In this document: positions 56,339 to 64,000 of the stretch, piece by piece
How the letters are laid out: each line of letters opens with the position of its first letter
Position numbering within the stretch: the stretch's first letter is position 1
From: Cnuibacter physcomitrellae
GTDB taxonomy: Bacteria > Actinomycetota > Actinomycetes > Actinomycetales > Microbacteriaceae
Direction: 5' to 3'
Length of the DNA: 64,000 bases
Assembly: GCF_014640535.1 (NCBI RefSeq)
Contig: NZ_BMHD01000001.1
Coordinates: 2,779,474-2,843,473, forward strand
Made by a program: the position numbers and the translations under genes
Notes under the pieces: generated by a model
Told to the model about the DNA's origin: nothing
Seen by the model: only the letters and a program-made list of their open reading frames with translations
Databases searched by the model: none

Positions 56339-57102
56339 CGCGCCCAGCCCAGGGGATCCGTCGAGGCGACGCCCGCGGTCCTCGCGTTCGTGGCGGGGTG
56401 CCCGGCGCGGGACCGGCAGGCCGGCGTCGCGGGGCGAACCGACTGCTGCGGATCCCCGGCTGGTGGATCGCCGACTACGCCTACGCCGCGCACTGGCAGG
56501 TGCGCGCGTTCTTCAGCCGGCTCGACCCGATCGAGCTGACGACAGGACACCTCAGACCCGTCGTCGTACTGCCCGGGGTGTACGAGACCTGGCGGTTCCT
56601 GCAGCCCCTGGCGCAGGCGCTCCACGACCGCGGCCATCCGGTGCACGTCGTGGAGGCGCTGGGCAGCAACCGCCGGCCGGTCGCCGAGGCTGCCGCCGAG
56701 GTGGCCGACTACCTCGAAGAGCACGATCTCGAGGATGTGGTGCTCGCCGCTCATAGCAAGGGCGGGCTGGTCGGGAAGTACGCCATGACGCTCGGCGGTT
56801 CAGCCCGGCGGATCCGGTCGATGGTGGCCGTGGCCAGCCCGTTCGCGGGATCCCTCTACGCCCGATGGCTGCCCCTGCCGACCCTGTCGATCTTCTCGCC
56901 ACGCGATCCGACCATCCTGGCCCTGGCGCGGGAGCGGAGCGTCGACGAGCGGATCGTCTCGGTGTTCGGCGCCTTCGACCCGCACATCCCCGAGGGGAGC
57001 CGGCTTCCCGGGGCCAAGAACGTCGAGCTCGACACGGGAGGGCACTTCAGGGTGCTCGCCGACCCGCGCGTGATCGGGGAGCTCGTCGCCCTCTCGGAGT
57101 GA
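56335..57102 (+). CDS. Alpha/beta hydrolase/lipase-like protein
   Basis: 255 residues from a GTG at 56335 overlapping the previous stop. A basic N-terminal 40 residues precede a hydrolase core: 'RPVVVLPGVYETWRFLQPLAQALHDRGHPVHVV', nucleophile 'VLAAHSKGGLVGKYAM' (G-H-S-x-G variant), and a late His in 'VELDTGGHFRVLAD'. The pattern resembles actinobacterial lipase/acyltransferase-like proteins. The substrate is unknown. It may work with its upstream neighbour on one lipid or ester. Confidence 0.82.
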   Translation: MTRPAQGIRRGDARGPRVRGGVPGAGPAGRRRGANRLLRIPGWWIADYAYAAHWQVRAFFSRLDPIELTTGHLRPVVVLPGVYETWRFLQPLAQALHDRGHPVHVVEALGSNRRPVAEAAAEVADYLEEHDLEDVVLAAHSKGGLVGKYAMTLGGSARRIRSMVAVASPFAGSLYARWLPLPTLSIFSPRDPTILALARERSVDERIVSVFGAFDPHIPEGSRLPGAKNVELDTGGHFRVLADPRVIGELVALSE

Positions 57103-57128
57103 CGCGCGACGCGCGGCGAGCGCGCGGC

Positions 57129-58667
57129 TCAGGCGTCGGGATCCGCGGGCGGCGGGCCGGGCCGCACGAACCGACGGGTGAGCACGAGCGCGACCAGCGC
57201 GAGCACCGTCACGGTGAGGAACGCGACGCTCATGCCCCAGATGGACGAGTCGAGCGTGAGCTCGAGATACCGGGAGAACGCCGGATCGAACGTCGACGGG
57301 TGCAGGCCCGTGCTCTCCGCGGCGATGATGTCGTCCTTGAGCTGCTCCTGCTGGGCGGGGGTCAGGGCTCCGGCCAGGCCCGAGTCGAGCCGCAGCACGT
57401 ACACGGTGTGGAACACCAGGTACAGCACCGCGATCCCGAAGGCGCCGCCGAACTGCTCGGCCGTCGCCGACACGCCCGAGGCCTGCCCGTGGTCCTTCTC
57501 CGGCACCGTGTCGAGGCTCACCGGGTCGTTCACGGTGAGCACCAGTGCGAGTCCGATGCCGTAGACGAGGAAGCCGGGGAAGAGCATCCAGTAGTCGCGC
57601 GAGTGCACGCCGATCGCGAGCGCGATCCCCGCGAGCGCCAGCACCAGGAACCCGACGGTGAGGGGGAGGCGTCCGCCGCTCCGGTCGTACCAGCGTCCCG
57701 CGAGCGGCGCGATGAGGATCATCGGCAGCGTCGAGGGGATCAGCGCCAGACCCGCCAGCCCCGGGTCCATGCCGAGGTTGAGCACCAGCAGCAGGGGGAA
57801 GAGCACGCCGAGACCCATCTCCGCCACGCCCGCGAAGCCCTGGCTGAGGGTGGCCCCGGCGTAGTTCGGGTACTTCCGCAGCAGCGCGAAGTCGAGCAGC
57901 GGATCGGGCGTCCGCCGCTCCCAGATCACGAACACGACACCCGCGGCCACCGCCACCACGAGCGGGATGAGCACCCCGGGGGACGCCCAGCCCCAGCTCT
58001 GCGACTGCGACAACCCGAAGACGAGCCCGACCAGGGCCACGCACAGCAGCAGGGTGCCGCGCAGGTCGACGTGCGGCCTCACGGTGCGCCGCGCATCCGC
58101 CTTGACCGAGACGAACGCGGCGATGACGGCGAGAGCGGCCAGCGGGACGTTGATGAGCAGCACCGATCGCCAGCCGAGGCTCGTGGTCAGGCCGCCGCCG
58201 ATCGCCGGGCCGAGCGCGCCCGCGATGGCGGCGATCCCGCCCATGATGCCGAGGGCTCGCCCACGCTCAGCCCCCGGGTACACGCTGCTGATCACCGCCA
58301 CCGTGGTCGGGAGCATCAGCGCGCCCCCTGCGCCCTGGAGGACGCGGAACGCGATCAGCACCTCGAAGGTGGGCGCGAACCCGGCGCAGGCGGAGGCGCC
58401 GGCGAAGATCACCGTGCCGAGCACGAAGATGCGGCGATGACCGAAGAGGTCGCCGAGCCGCCCGCCGAACACGAGCAGGCCGGCCAGGGGGAGCAGGCTC
58501 CCGGTGAGGACCCACTGCACCATCTGCGACCCCACGTGCAGGTCGTCCATCACCGACGGCAGGATGAGCGGCACCGCCGTCTGGTCCACCAGCACCATGG
58601 CGTTGGCGAACGTCATCGCGACCAGGGCGAGGACGCGAGTGCCTCGGCGCGTCCCCGTCGTCGTCAT
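57129..58667 (-). CDS. MFS drug exporter, DHA2/EmrB-QacA type
   Basis: 512 residues with 14 predicted membrane helices. Signatures: 'ANAMVLVDQTAVPLILPSVMDDLHVGSQMVQWVLTGSLLPLAGLLVFGGRLGDLFGHRR' (motif A with D1-type start), 'RVLQGAGGALMLPTT', 'GPAIGGGL' (antiporter motif C). It probably exports a hydrophobic or cationic compound by proton antiport. A regulator gene is not adjacent. It converges with the lipase-like gene, 26 bases apart. Confidence 0.92.
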   Translation of the reverse strand: MTTTGTRRGTRVLALVAMTFANAMVLVDQTAVPLILPSVMDDLHVGSQMVQWVLTGSLLPLAGLLVFGGRLGDLFGHRRIFVLGTVIFAGASACAGFAPTFEVLIAFRVLQGAGGALMLPTTVAVISSVYPGAERGRALGIMGGIAAIAGALGPAIGGGLTTSLGWRSVLLINVPLAALAVIAAFVSVKADARRTVRPHVDLRGTLLLCVALVGLVFGLSQSQSWGWASPGVLIPLVVAVAAGVVFVIWERRTPDPLLDFALLRKYPNYAGATLSQGFAGVAEMGLGVLFPLLLVLNLGMDPGLAGLALIPSTLPMILIAPLAGRWYDRSGGRLPLTVGFLVLALAGIALAIGVHSRDYWMLFPGFLVYGIGLALVLTVNDPVSLDTVPEKDHGQASGVSATAEQFGGAFGIAVLYLVFHTVYVLRLDSGLAGALTPAQQEQLKDDIIAAESTGLHPSTFDPAFSRYLELTLDSSIWGMSVAFLTVTVLALVALVLTRRFVRPGPPPADPDA

Positions 58668-58750
58668 GGAGCGACGCTAACAGCGTGTCCCTTCCCGCGA
58701 TAGCCCGCACACGGGTGCTCGCCGGGACGCCCGCGGCTCGGCTGACCCCG

Positions 58751-60610
58751 CTACGCCTCGGGTGACACGGGCGCGGTCCGCCCCTGGACTGCTGCGCGGA
58801 TGCGCTCGATCGGGAACTTCGGTGTGCGATCGGCGTAGAGCAGACCGTTCGTCTCCTGGCCCGTGTCGGTCAGCTGGGTGTAGCAGTACCCCGCCAGCGT
58901 CCGCATCCGCCCGACCACTCCGAGGATGTCGGTGACATGCGACTCGAACCCGTCGGGGTCGGCGGCCGTGGCGTAGCCCCAGTCGCCCTCGGTCCCGGTC
59001 GCCAGGCTCACCCCGCCGAACTCCGTGAGCATGACCGGCAGGGAGTCGTCGTGCGCAGGCCGCCTGGGGTCGTCGACCCCCGCGGTCATCCGCCTCCCCG
59101 CCGGTCCGAACCCGTCGAGCATCCGCTGCAGGCTCTCCCGGCTCCCGTAGCGTTCGGCGAGCACCGAGGGATCGCACTCGTAGTCGTGGATCGTGACGAT
59201 GTCGGACCGGGTGTGCTCCCATCCGTCGTTGGAGATCACCGGGCGTGTCCCGTCGAGGGCGCGGGTCAGGTCGGCGATCGACCGCGAGAAGGCCTGCTGA
59301 CGAGGATCGTGCGAGATGTGCTGCACGCCCCAGCTCTCGTTGAGCGGCACCCACGTCACGATCGACGGATGCGACGAGTCGCGGCGCACGATCGCGCTCC
59401 ACTCCGTCACGAGCTCGGTCATCGAGCGCCGGTCGAAGGCGTAGGCGCTCGCGGTCTCGCCCCAGATCATGAGGCCCAGGCGGTCGGCCCAGAAGAGGAA
59501 GCGCGGATCCTCCGCCTTCTGGTGCACGCGCGCCGCGGTGAAGCCGAGCTCGAGGATCAGCTCGACCTCGCGGCGGAGCATCTCGGCCGTCGCGGCGTTG
59601 TGCGTCTCGGGCCAGTAGTTCTGAGCGAGGACCGCACGGAACGGGACGGGCCGATCGTTCAGCAGCAGCGCATCCGGAGCGGTGCCCACGCTGCGGAGCC
59701 CGACGTAACTCGCGACCTCGTCGGCGCTCGCGCCGTCACCCGTGATCGACACCGTCGCGGAGAGCAGGGTGGGTCGATCCGGGCTCCACAGCAGCTCCTC
59801 GTACGCCTGGCCGTTGAGCTGCCGCGGGATGACGAGCCTCACCGTGACGATGCTCTCGCCGAGCGTCCGCACCGATGACTGCGCGAGGAGCTCACCCGCA
59901 TGGCGGAGCGCGACGGTCAGCTCCGCGCCGGGGTCGACCCGTCCGCGCAGCTCGATCTCGGCGTCCACGGTCGCCGAGACGAGGTCGCTCCGCCAGGCGA
60001 CGTGGGCGATCGACGTGGCGGGCACCGCCTCGAGCCAGACGGGCTGCCAGATGCCCGTGGTGCGGTGGTACCAGATCGTGTGGGGCTCCTGCCTCCAGTC
60101 CTGCTTGCCGCGCAGGATCGACACGTCGGAGGGCAGGTCGACGGCACGGACGACCAGCTCGTCCCCCTCGCCGGTGAGATGCGCGGTCACATCGGCGCTG
60201 AAGGGCGTTTGTCCGCCCGAGTGGGTCGCGACGAGAGCCCCGTTCAGCCACACCTCGCAGTCGTGGTCGACGGCCCCGAAGTGCAACAGCAGACGAGCGT
60301 CGTCGCCGACGGCGAACCCGGCGCCCTCCAGGTCGGCGGGCGTGATCGTCCGGCGGTACCAGACGCAGGGGTGGAAGCCCGTGTCGCCGAGGCCCGAGGC
60401 GGGCGACTCGGGCGGGAACGGCACCTCGATGCGGTGGTGGAACTCGACCTCGGACGGGGTGCGCTCGAGCGAGTCGTCCCAGGCGAAGTCCCAGGGGCCC
60501 GAGAGGTCGGTCCACCGTGCGCGCACGAGCTGCGGACGCGGATACGTGCCGTCCTGCGTCGTCGCGTCCGGGAGGGCGGCTCTGCCCCGCGGGAAGGTCG
60601 GTGCGGTCAT
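58751..60610 (-). CDS. Glycoside hydrolase family 2
   Basis: 619 residues. The sugar-binding domain (about 40-210), Ig-like domain (about 210-310) and TIM barrel follow the GH2 order. The acid/base Glu is in 'SIVTWVPLNESWGVQ' and the nucleophile in 'LPVMLTEFGGVSLA'. No signal peptide, so cytosolic. It is shorter than LacZ and closer to beta-glucuronidase or beta-mannosidase/galactosidase of the 600-residue class; specificity is open. The start overlaps the LacI stop (ATGA), and the sugar importer lies divergently across the operators. Confidence 0.92.
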   Translation of the reverse strand: MTAPTFPRGRAALPDATTQDGTYPRPQLVRARWTDLSGPWDFAWDDSLERTPSEVEFHHRIEVPFPPESPASGLGDTGFHPCVWYRRTITPADLEGAGFAVGDDARLLLHFGAVDHDCEVWLNGALVATHSGGQTPFSADVTAHLTGEGDELVVRAVDLPSDVSILRGKQDWRQEPHTIWYHRTTGIWQPVWLEAVPATSIAHVAWRSDLVSATVDAEIELRGRVDPGAELTVALRHAGELLAQSSVRTLGESIVTVRLVIPRQLNGQAYEELLWSPDRPTLLSATVSITGDGASADEVASYVGLRSVGTAPDALLLNDRPVPFRAVLAQNYWPETHNAATAEMLRREVELILELGFTAARVHQKAEDPRFLFWADRLGLMIWGETASAYAFDRRSMTELVTEWSAIVRRDSSHPSIVTWVPLNESWGVQHISHDPRQQAFSRSIADLTRALDGTRPVISNDGWEHTRSDIVTIHDYECDPSVLAERYGSRESLQRMLDGFGPAGRRMTAGVDDPRRPAHDDSLPVMLTEFGGVSLATGTEGDWGYATAADPDGFESHVTDILGVVGRMRTLAGYCYTQLTDTGQETNGLLYADRTPKFPIERIRAAVQGRTAPVSPEA

Positions 60611-61644
60611 TCCGCCGGTCCTCTCGTGCTGGCACGGTCGACGACCGTGAACCCGATGGTGTGCATGCCCCGCGCGGACGGGGCGGGCGCGGAGTCGGTC
60701 CCGGCGGGATCCGGGGCGAGGAGGTCGAGGGCCGTCCGCACCAGAGCCGTGGTGTCGGGGGAGACGGAGCTGAGGGCCGGGGTGCTGTACCGCGCCTCCT
60801 CGATGTCGTCGAAGCCGATGACGGCGACGTCGTCGGGGACGCGGATGCCGGACGTGACGAGCACGTGCAGGGCGCCGAGCGCGAGCAGGTCGTTGAACGC
60901 GAAGACCGCGTCGAAGTCGGTTCCGGCCTCGAGGAGGGTGCGAGCGGCGTGGGCGCCATCGGCGCGGTGGTAGCCGTCGACCGGGAGGATCAGGCTCTCG
61001 TCGACCTCGAGGCCCGCCGCGGTGAGGGCCTCGCGGTATCCGCTCAGGCGCAGCACCGAGGTCTCGTTCGGCCCCTCGCTCTGCGCCCCGATGGCGACGA
61101 TGCGGCGGCAGCCGAGCGACAGCAGGCGCTCGGTGGCGGCCCTCGCCGCGGCGCTGTTGTCGACCGTGACGTGGGGGAGCACGCTCTCGCCGATGTGCTC
61201 GCCGAGGAGCACCAGCGGAGTGGTGTCGCGGCGGCCCTCGAGGTCGCGCGCACCGAGGGCGAGGGGGCTCATGATGAGGCCGTCGACCGCGGGAGAGCCG
61301 ATGCCCTCGCTGATGCGGCGCTCGATGTCGGCCCGGCCGTCGGTCTGGTTGACGAGCACCGTGATCGACCGCGCCTGGGCCTCCCGCACCAGCTCGGCGG
61401 CGAGCTCGGCGAAGTAGGGCTGGCTGAGGTCGGGCAGTGCCACGGCGAGCATGCCGGTGCGTCCGCTCCGCAGCTGGCGGGCGGCGGAGTTGGGGCGGTA
61501 GCCCACCTCGACCAGTGCGGCCTGGACGCGTTCCCGCAGTTCGGCGGTGACCCATCCGGTGCCGTTGACGACGTTCGACACGGTCTTCGCGGAGACGCCG
61601 ACGCGGTCGGCCACGTCCTTCAGGGTCGGTCGTGCCATCGACAT
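60607..61644 (-). CDS. LacI family transcriptional repressor
   Basis: 345 residues (343 from the alternative ATG at 61638). The helix-turn-helix and hinge are 'PTLKDVADRVGVSAKTVSNVVNGTGWVTAELRERVQAALVEVGYRPNSAARQLRSGRTG', exactly the LacI pattern. A periplasmic-binding-type effector domain follows ('VDGLIMSPLALG', 'VFAFNDLLALGALHVL', 'DVAVIGFDDIEEARYSTPALSSV'). It most likely controls the GH2 gene and the divergent sugar importer via 61698-61756, released by a glycoside or its sugar. Confidence 0.95.
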   Translation of the reverse strand: MSMARPTLKDVADRVGVSAKTVSNVVNGTGWVTAELRERVQAALVEVGYRPNSAARQLRSGRTGMLAVALPDLSQPYFAELAAELVREAQARSITVLVNQTDGRADIERRISEGIGSPAVDGLIMSPLALGARDLEGRRDTTPLVLLGEHIGESVLPHVTVDNSAAARAATERLLSLGCRRIVAIGAQSEGPNETSVLRLSGYREALTAAGLEVDESLILPVDGYHRADGAHAARTLLEAGTDFDAVFAFNDLLALGALHVLVTSGIRVPDDVAVIGFDDIEEARYSTPALSSVSPDTTALVRTALDLLAPDPAGTDSAPAPSARGMHTIGFTVVDRASTRGPAE

Positions 61645-61697
61645 CCTGGGGGCCCCTTCCTCGGACAGATCCTCGACAAGAGGTCACGATAGCGCTC

Positions 61698-61756
61698 TTG
61701 TTCAACGTTTACCGTTCATGTATAACGGTAATCGCTCCAACGTTCAACGTTGAACG
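61698..61756. promoter_or_regulatory. Promoter and LacI operators between LacI and sugar ABC genes
   Basis: TTGTTC (61698-61703), 17 bases, TATAAC (61721-61726) form a good plus-strand promoter. Around it: TTACCGTT (61709-61716) with AACGGTAA (61724-61731), an 8-bp inverted repeat covering the -10 box; and CGTTCAACGTTGAACG (61741-61756), a perfect 16-bp palindrome just after the expected start site. GTTCAACGTT occurs again at 61700-61709 over the -35 box. The arrangement suits repression by LacI at several sites. Confidence 0.8.
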
Positions 61757-61776
61757 ACTACGAAAGGGAAGAGTCG

Positions 61777-63111
61777 ATGAAGACACAGCACCCGCGCAGC
61801 GGACGGGCTCGACGCCCGTTCCGCGCGCTCACGGCCGTGGCGGGCATCGCCATCGCCGGTCTCGCTCTCGCCGGCTGCACCGGGCAGGGGTCGGGGGGCG
61901 GAGGCGCCTCCGAGACCGACGCGTCCGGCAAGGTCACGCTCGACTTCTGGAACGGGTTCACCGGACCCGACGGGCCCGCCCTGCAGAAGGTCATCGACGA
62001 CTTCAACGCCTCGCAGGACACGGTGGAGGTGACCGCGAACATCATGCCGTGGGACACCCTCTACCAGAAGGTGCTCACCTCGGTGGCCTCGAGCGATGGA
62101 CCCGACATCATCGCGATGTCGGCCTCCCGCATGCCCCAGTTCGCCAGTCAGGGCCTGTTCATGGGCGTCGACGACTACTACACCGACGAGTCGCACGACT
62201 CGAAGGCGCTCAACCAGGCCGCCATCGACGCCTCGGTGTTCGACGGCGTCAACTACGGCGTACCCGTGAACTACACGCCGATGATGCTCTACTACAACAA
62301 GGACCTCTTCACGGCGGCGGGCCTCGACCCCGAGAAGCCGCCGACCACCTGGGACGAGTTCGCCGCGATGGTGCCCAAGCTCACGGTCGATCAGGACGGC
62401 GACGGCAAGCCCGACCAGTACGCCATCGCGATGGGCGACCACGAGACGGTGCCGATCTACCCGTCTCTGCTCTGGGGAACCGGCGGCGGCATCGTGTCGG
62501 ACGACGGGAAGACCTCGACCCTGGCCGACCCCGAGTCCCTCAAGGCGCTCGACTTCTGGGTCTCCCTCGTCCGCGACCAGAAGGCCACGCAGATCGGCAT
62601 GTCCGGGGCGGATGCGGACAAGCTGTTCCAGACCGGCAAAGCCGCCATGGAGATCGTCGGCCCGTGGATGACCAGCGGATTCGACGAGGCCGGGCTCAAC
62701 TACGGGCTCGCCAAGCCCCCGGCCGGACCCACCGACCCCGCGGTGCTCGCCGACGTCGTCTCGATGGGACTGCCCGCGAACACGAGCGACGAGAAGAAGG
62801 CCGCGGCATACCAGTTCTTCGCCTACTGGAACTCGGCAGAGGGCCAGACCACCTGGGCCGACGGCTCCGGGTTCCCGCCGAACCGCTCCGACGTGGCCGA
62901 CAAGGTGACCTCGAGCCCCTACCCCGCGATCTTCGGAGCCCAGGATGTCGCAGACGACGCGAAGCTGCTGCTCCCCGGCATCGCCCAGGGCGGTCCGATC
63001 CTGGAGACGGTCTTCACCCCGGCGCTGCAGCGCGCCCTGAACGGAGAGGGGTCGGTGCAGGACATCTTCACGGCGGCCTCCGCCGACGTCCAATCCCAGC
63101 TCGGCAAGTGA
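61777..63111 (+). CDS. Sugar ABC transporter substrate-binding lipoprotein
   Basis: 444 residues from the ATG at 61777 after AAGGGAAGAG. Signal peptide with lipobox 'GLALAGC' and Gly-rich linker. The mature protein is a family 1 carbohydrate-binding component ('GKVTLDFWNGFTGPDGPALQKVIDDFNAS', 'VPVNYTPMMLYYNKDLFTAAGLDPEKPPTTWDEFA', 'TGKAAMEIVGPWM'). It captures an oligosaccharide or glycoside outside the cell. Divergent from LacI-GH2, so the GH2 enzyme probably cleaves the imported sugar. Confidence 0.94.
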   Translation: MKTQHPRSGRARRPFRALTAVAGIAIAGLALAGCTGQGSGGGGASETDASGKVTLDFWNGFTGPDGPALQKVIDDFNASQDTVEVTANIMPWDTLYQKVLTSVASSDGPDIIAMSASRMPQFASQGLFMGVDDYYTDESHDSKALNQAAIDASVFDGVNYGVPVNYTPMMLYYNKDLFTAAGLDPEKPPTTWDEFAAMVPKLTVDQDGDGKPDQYAIAMGDHETVPIYPSLLWGTGGGIVSDDGKTSTLADPESLKALDFWVSLVRDQKATQIGMSGADADKLFQTGKAAMEIVGPWMTSGFDEAGLNYGLAKPPAGPTDPAVLADVVSMGLPANTSDEKKAAAYQFFAYWNSAEGQTTWADGSGFPPNRSDVADKVTSSPYPAIFGAQDVADDAKLLLPGIAQGGPILETVFTPALQRALNGEGSVQDIFTAASADVQSQLGK

Positions 63112-63154
63112 CCACAGGGGAGGGCGGGTGCGCTCGCCCTCCCCGGAAGGCTCG

Positions 63155-64000
63155 ATGATGACGACGACAGTCGGACCCCCGACGGAGCGCACGACCGCTC
63201 CGCGCCCTGCACCGCCGCGACGACGCAGGCCCCTGCTCAAGGCGAACGGCCGACGAGCGCTCACCGCGTGGCTGTTCCTCACGCCCTCGCTGATCGTGCT
63301 GCTCGCGTTCACGCTCTACCCGATGATCCAGGCGGGGTACCTCTCGCTCACCGACTACAACCTCATCCGGGCCGCGAGGTTCGTCGGGCTCGACAACTAC
63401 GTCGAGCTCTTCCAGGATCCGGCGTTCTGGAACGCCTTCGGCAACACCGTGCTCTACGCGGTCGTGGTCACCCCGGTGACGGTGGTGCTCGCGCTGCTCT
63501 TCGCCCTGATGCTCAACCAGCGCTTCGTCGGCCGGTCGTTCGCGCGGACCGCGATCTTCCTGCCGTTCATCGTCTCGCTCGGCATCATCGCCATCGCGTG
63601 GGCGTTCCTCCTCGACCCCAACATCGGCCTGCTCTCCTACTGGCTCGGCGAGATCGGGATCGTGCCCGAGCAGGGCTGGCTCAACGACCCGCGGTACGCG
63701 ATGGCGGCGGTCATGGCCGTCGGCGTGTGGAAGAACGTGGGGTTCTACATGGTGATCTACCTCGCCGGCCTGCAGTCCATCCCCGGCGAGATCTACGAGG
63801 CCTCCCGCCTCGACGGCGCGGGACCGTGGCAGCGGTTCCGCAGCGTCACGCTGCCCCTGCTGTCGAACCAGACGCTGCTCGTCTCGGTTCTCGCCCTCAT
63901 CGCCACGCTGCAGGCGTTCGACCAGATCTGGGTGATGACGCACGGCGGGCCGTTCTTCCGGACCGAGACGCTCGTCATGCTCGTCTACCGCGAGGGCTTC
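63155..64000 (+). CDS. Sugar ABC transporter permease (MalF/UgpA type), 3' end outside window
   Basis: 282 codons visible from the ATG at 63155 after GGAAGG; the frame is open to the window edge, and a further 15-30 residues are expected. A basic N-terminus leads into 'ALTAWLFLTPSLIVLLAFTLYPMIQAGYLSLTDYNL'; about six helices follow. The EAA loop is 'EIYEASRLDGAGPWQRFRSVTLPLL', which docks the ATPase. It pairs with a second permease expected just downstream. 43 bases separate it from the binding protein. Confidence 0.93.
   Translation, partial: MMTTTVGPPTERTTAPRPAPPRRRRPLLKANGRRALTAWLFLTPSLIVLLAFTLYPMIQAGYLSLTDYNLIRAARFVGLDNYVELFQDPAFWNAFGNTVLYAVVVTPVTVVLALLFALMLNQRFVGRSFARTAIFLPFIVSLGIIAIAWAFLLDPNIGLLSYWLGEIGIVPEQGWLNDPRYAMAAVMAVGVWKNVGFYMVIYLAGLQSIPGEIYEASRLDGAGPWQRFRSVTLPLLSNQTLLVSVLALIATLQAFDQIWVMTHGGPFFRTETLVMLVYREGF

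Noticed and set aside
1-64000. rRNA, tRNA, riboswitches and replication origin
   Set aside because: I looked for tRNA-like arms, rRNA text, riboswitch cores and DnaA-box clusters in the larger gaps and saw none. A covariance-model scan would be decisive.

Overview
This window is high-GC DNA with dense genes, frequent 1-8 base start/stop overlaps and many GTG starts. Several features point to an actinobacterium of the order Micrococcales, most likely a soil- or plant-associated member of the Microbacteriaceae: two surface proteins ending in LAXTG sortase signals, a DUF222/HNH '13E12-type' repeat protein, LytR-CpsA-Psr and GT39 envelope genes, a CtaG-like assembly protein, PPK2, and a LigB-type ATP-dependent DNA ligase. 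The family assignment is inferred from gene content, not from a marker gene. I saw no rRNA, tRNA, CRISPR array, prophage or insertion sequence.

Layout. 1-6.5 kb: 3' end of a LAETG surface protein; an FCD-type GntR regulator with a fused FAH-RraA enzyme; an aldo/keto reductase divergent from an HxlR regulator; a GH13 enzyme; a small membrane protein. 6.6-22.6 kb: a divergent catabolic island. A seven-gene minus-strand operon (DUF6282-type hydrolase, BKACE, cupin, HpaI-type aldolase, SDR, Fe-alcohol dehydrogenase, aldehyde dehydrogenase) faces a plus-strand operon (IclR, polyamine-type ABC importer, second IclR, cyclase-family hydrolase). A 35-bp operator-like inverted repeat lies between them. 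An MHS transporter follows; its promoter region carries the same 15-mer as the FAH-RraA promoter region. 22.6-30.1 kb: GT39 protein, CtaG-like protein, a small unknown protein, a ThDP enzyme, PPK2 and an AraC regulator. 30.2-38.3 kb: an aromatic-degradation cluster (vanillyl-alcohol-oxidase-type flavoenzyme, StyA-like monooxygenase, EthD-like protein, AraC regulator, HpaC- and HpaB-like proteins, aldehyde dehydrogenase). 38.3-43.7 kb: DNA ligase, LANTG surface protein, LCP protein and small genes. 43.8-51.6 kb: a MobA/phenol-hydroxylase-type monooxygenase behind a PcaR-like operator and 17-bp tandem repeats; a possibly leaderless 32-codon ORF; a nucleoside-salvage-like group (deaminase-type amidohydrolase, VOC protein, BMP lipoprotein, nucleoside hydrolase with altered metal motif, pyridoxal kinase). 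51.6-58.7 kb: an 80-bp duplication, DUF222/HNH protein, PAS-GGDQF-EAL protein, two alpha/beta hydrolases and an MFS exporter. 58.7-64 kb: a GH2 glycosidase and LacI repressor divergent from a sugar ABC importer that runs off the window.

How it may fit together (inference). Most of the window is accessory catabolism. The 30-38 kb genes, taken with the FAH and HpaI-family enzymes elsewhere, could form a route from 4-alkyl/4-vinylphenols through 4-hydroxyphenylacetate to homoprotocatechuate, but no ring-cleavage dioxygenase or epoxide isomerase is present here. The 6.6-20.6 kb island looks like a self-contained uptake-and-degradation system for an unidentified substrate. A 61-nt palindromic element occurs three times, each time just downstream of a gene's stop codon, and is probably a genome-wide intergenic repeat.
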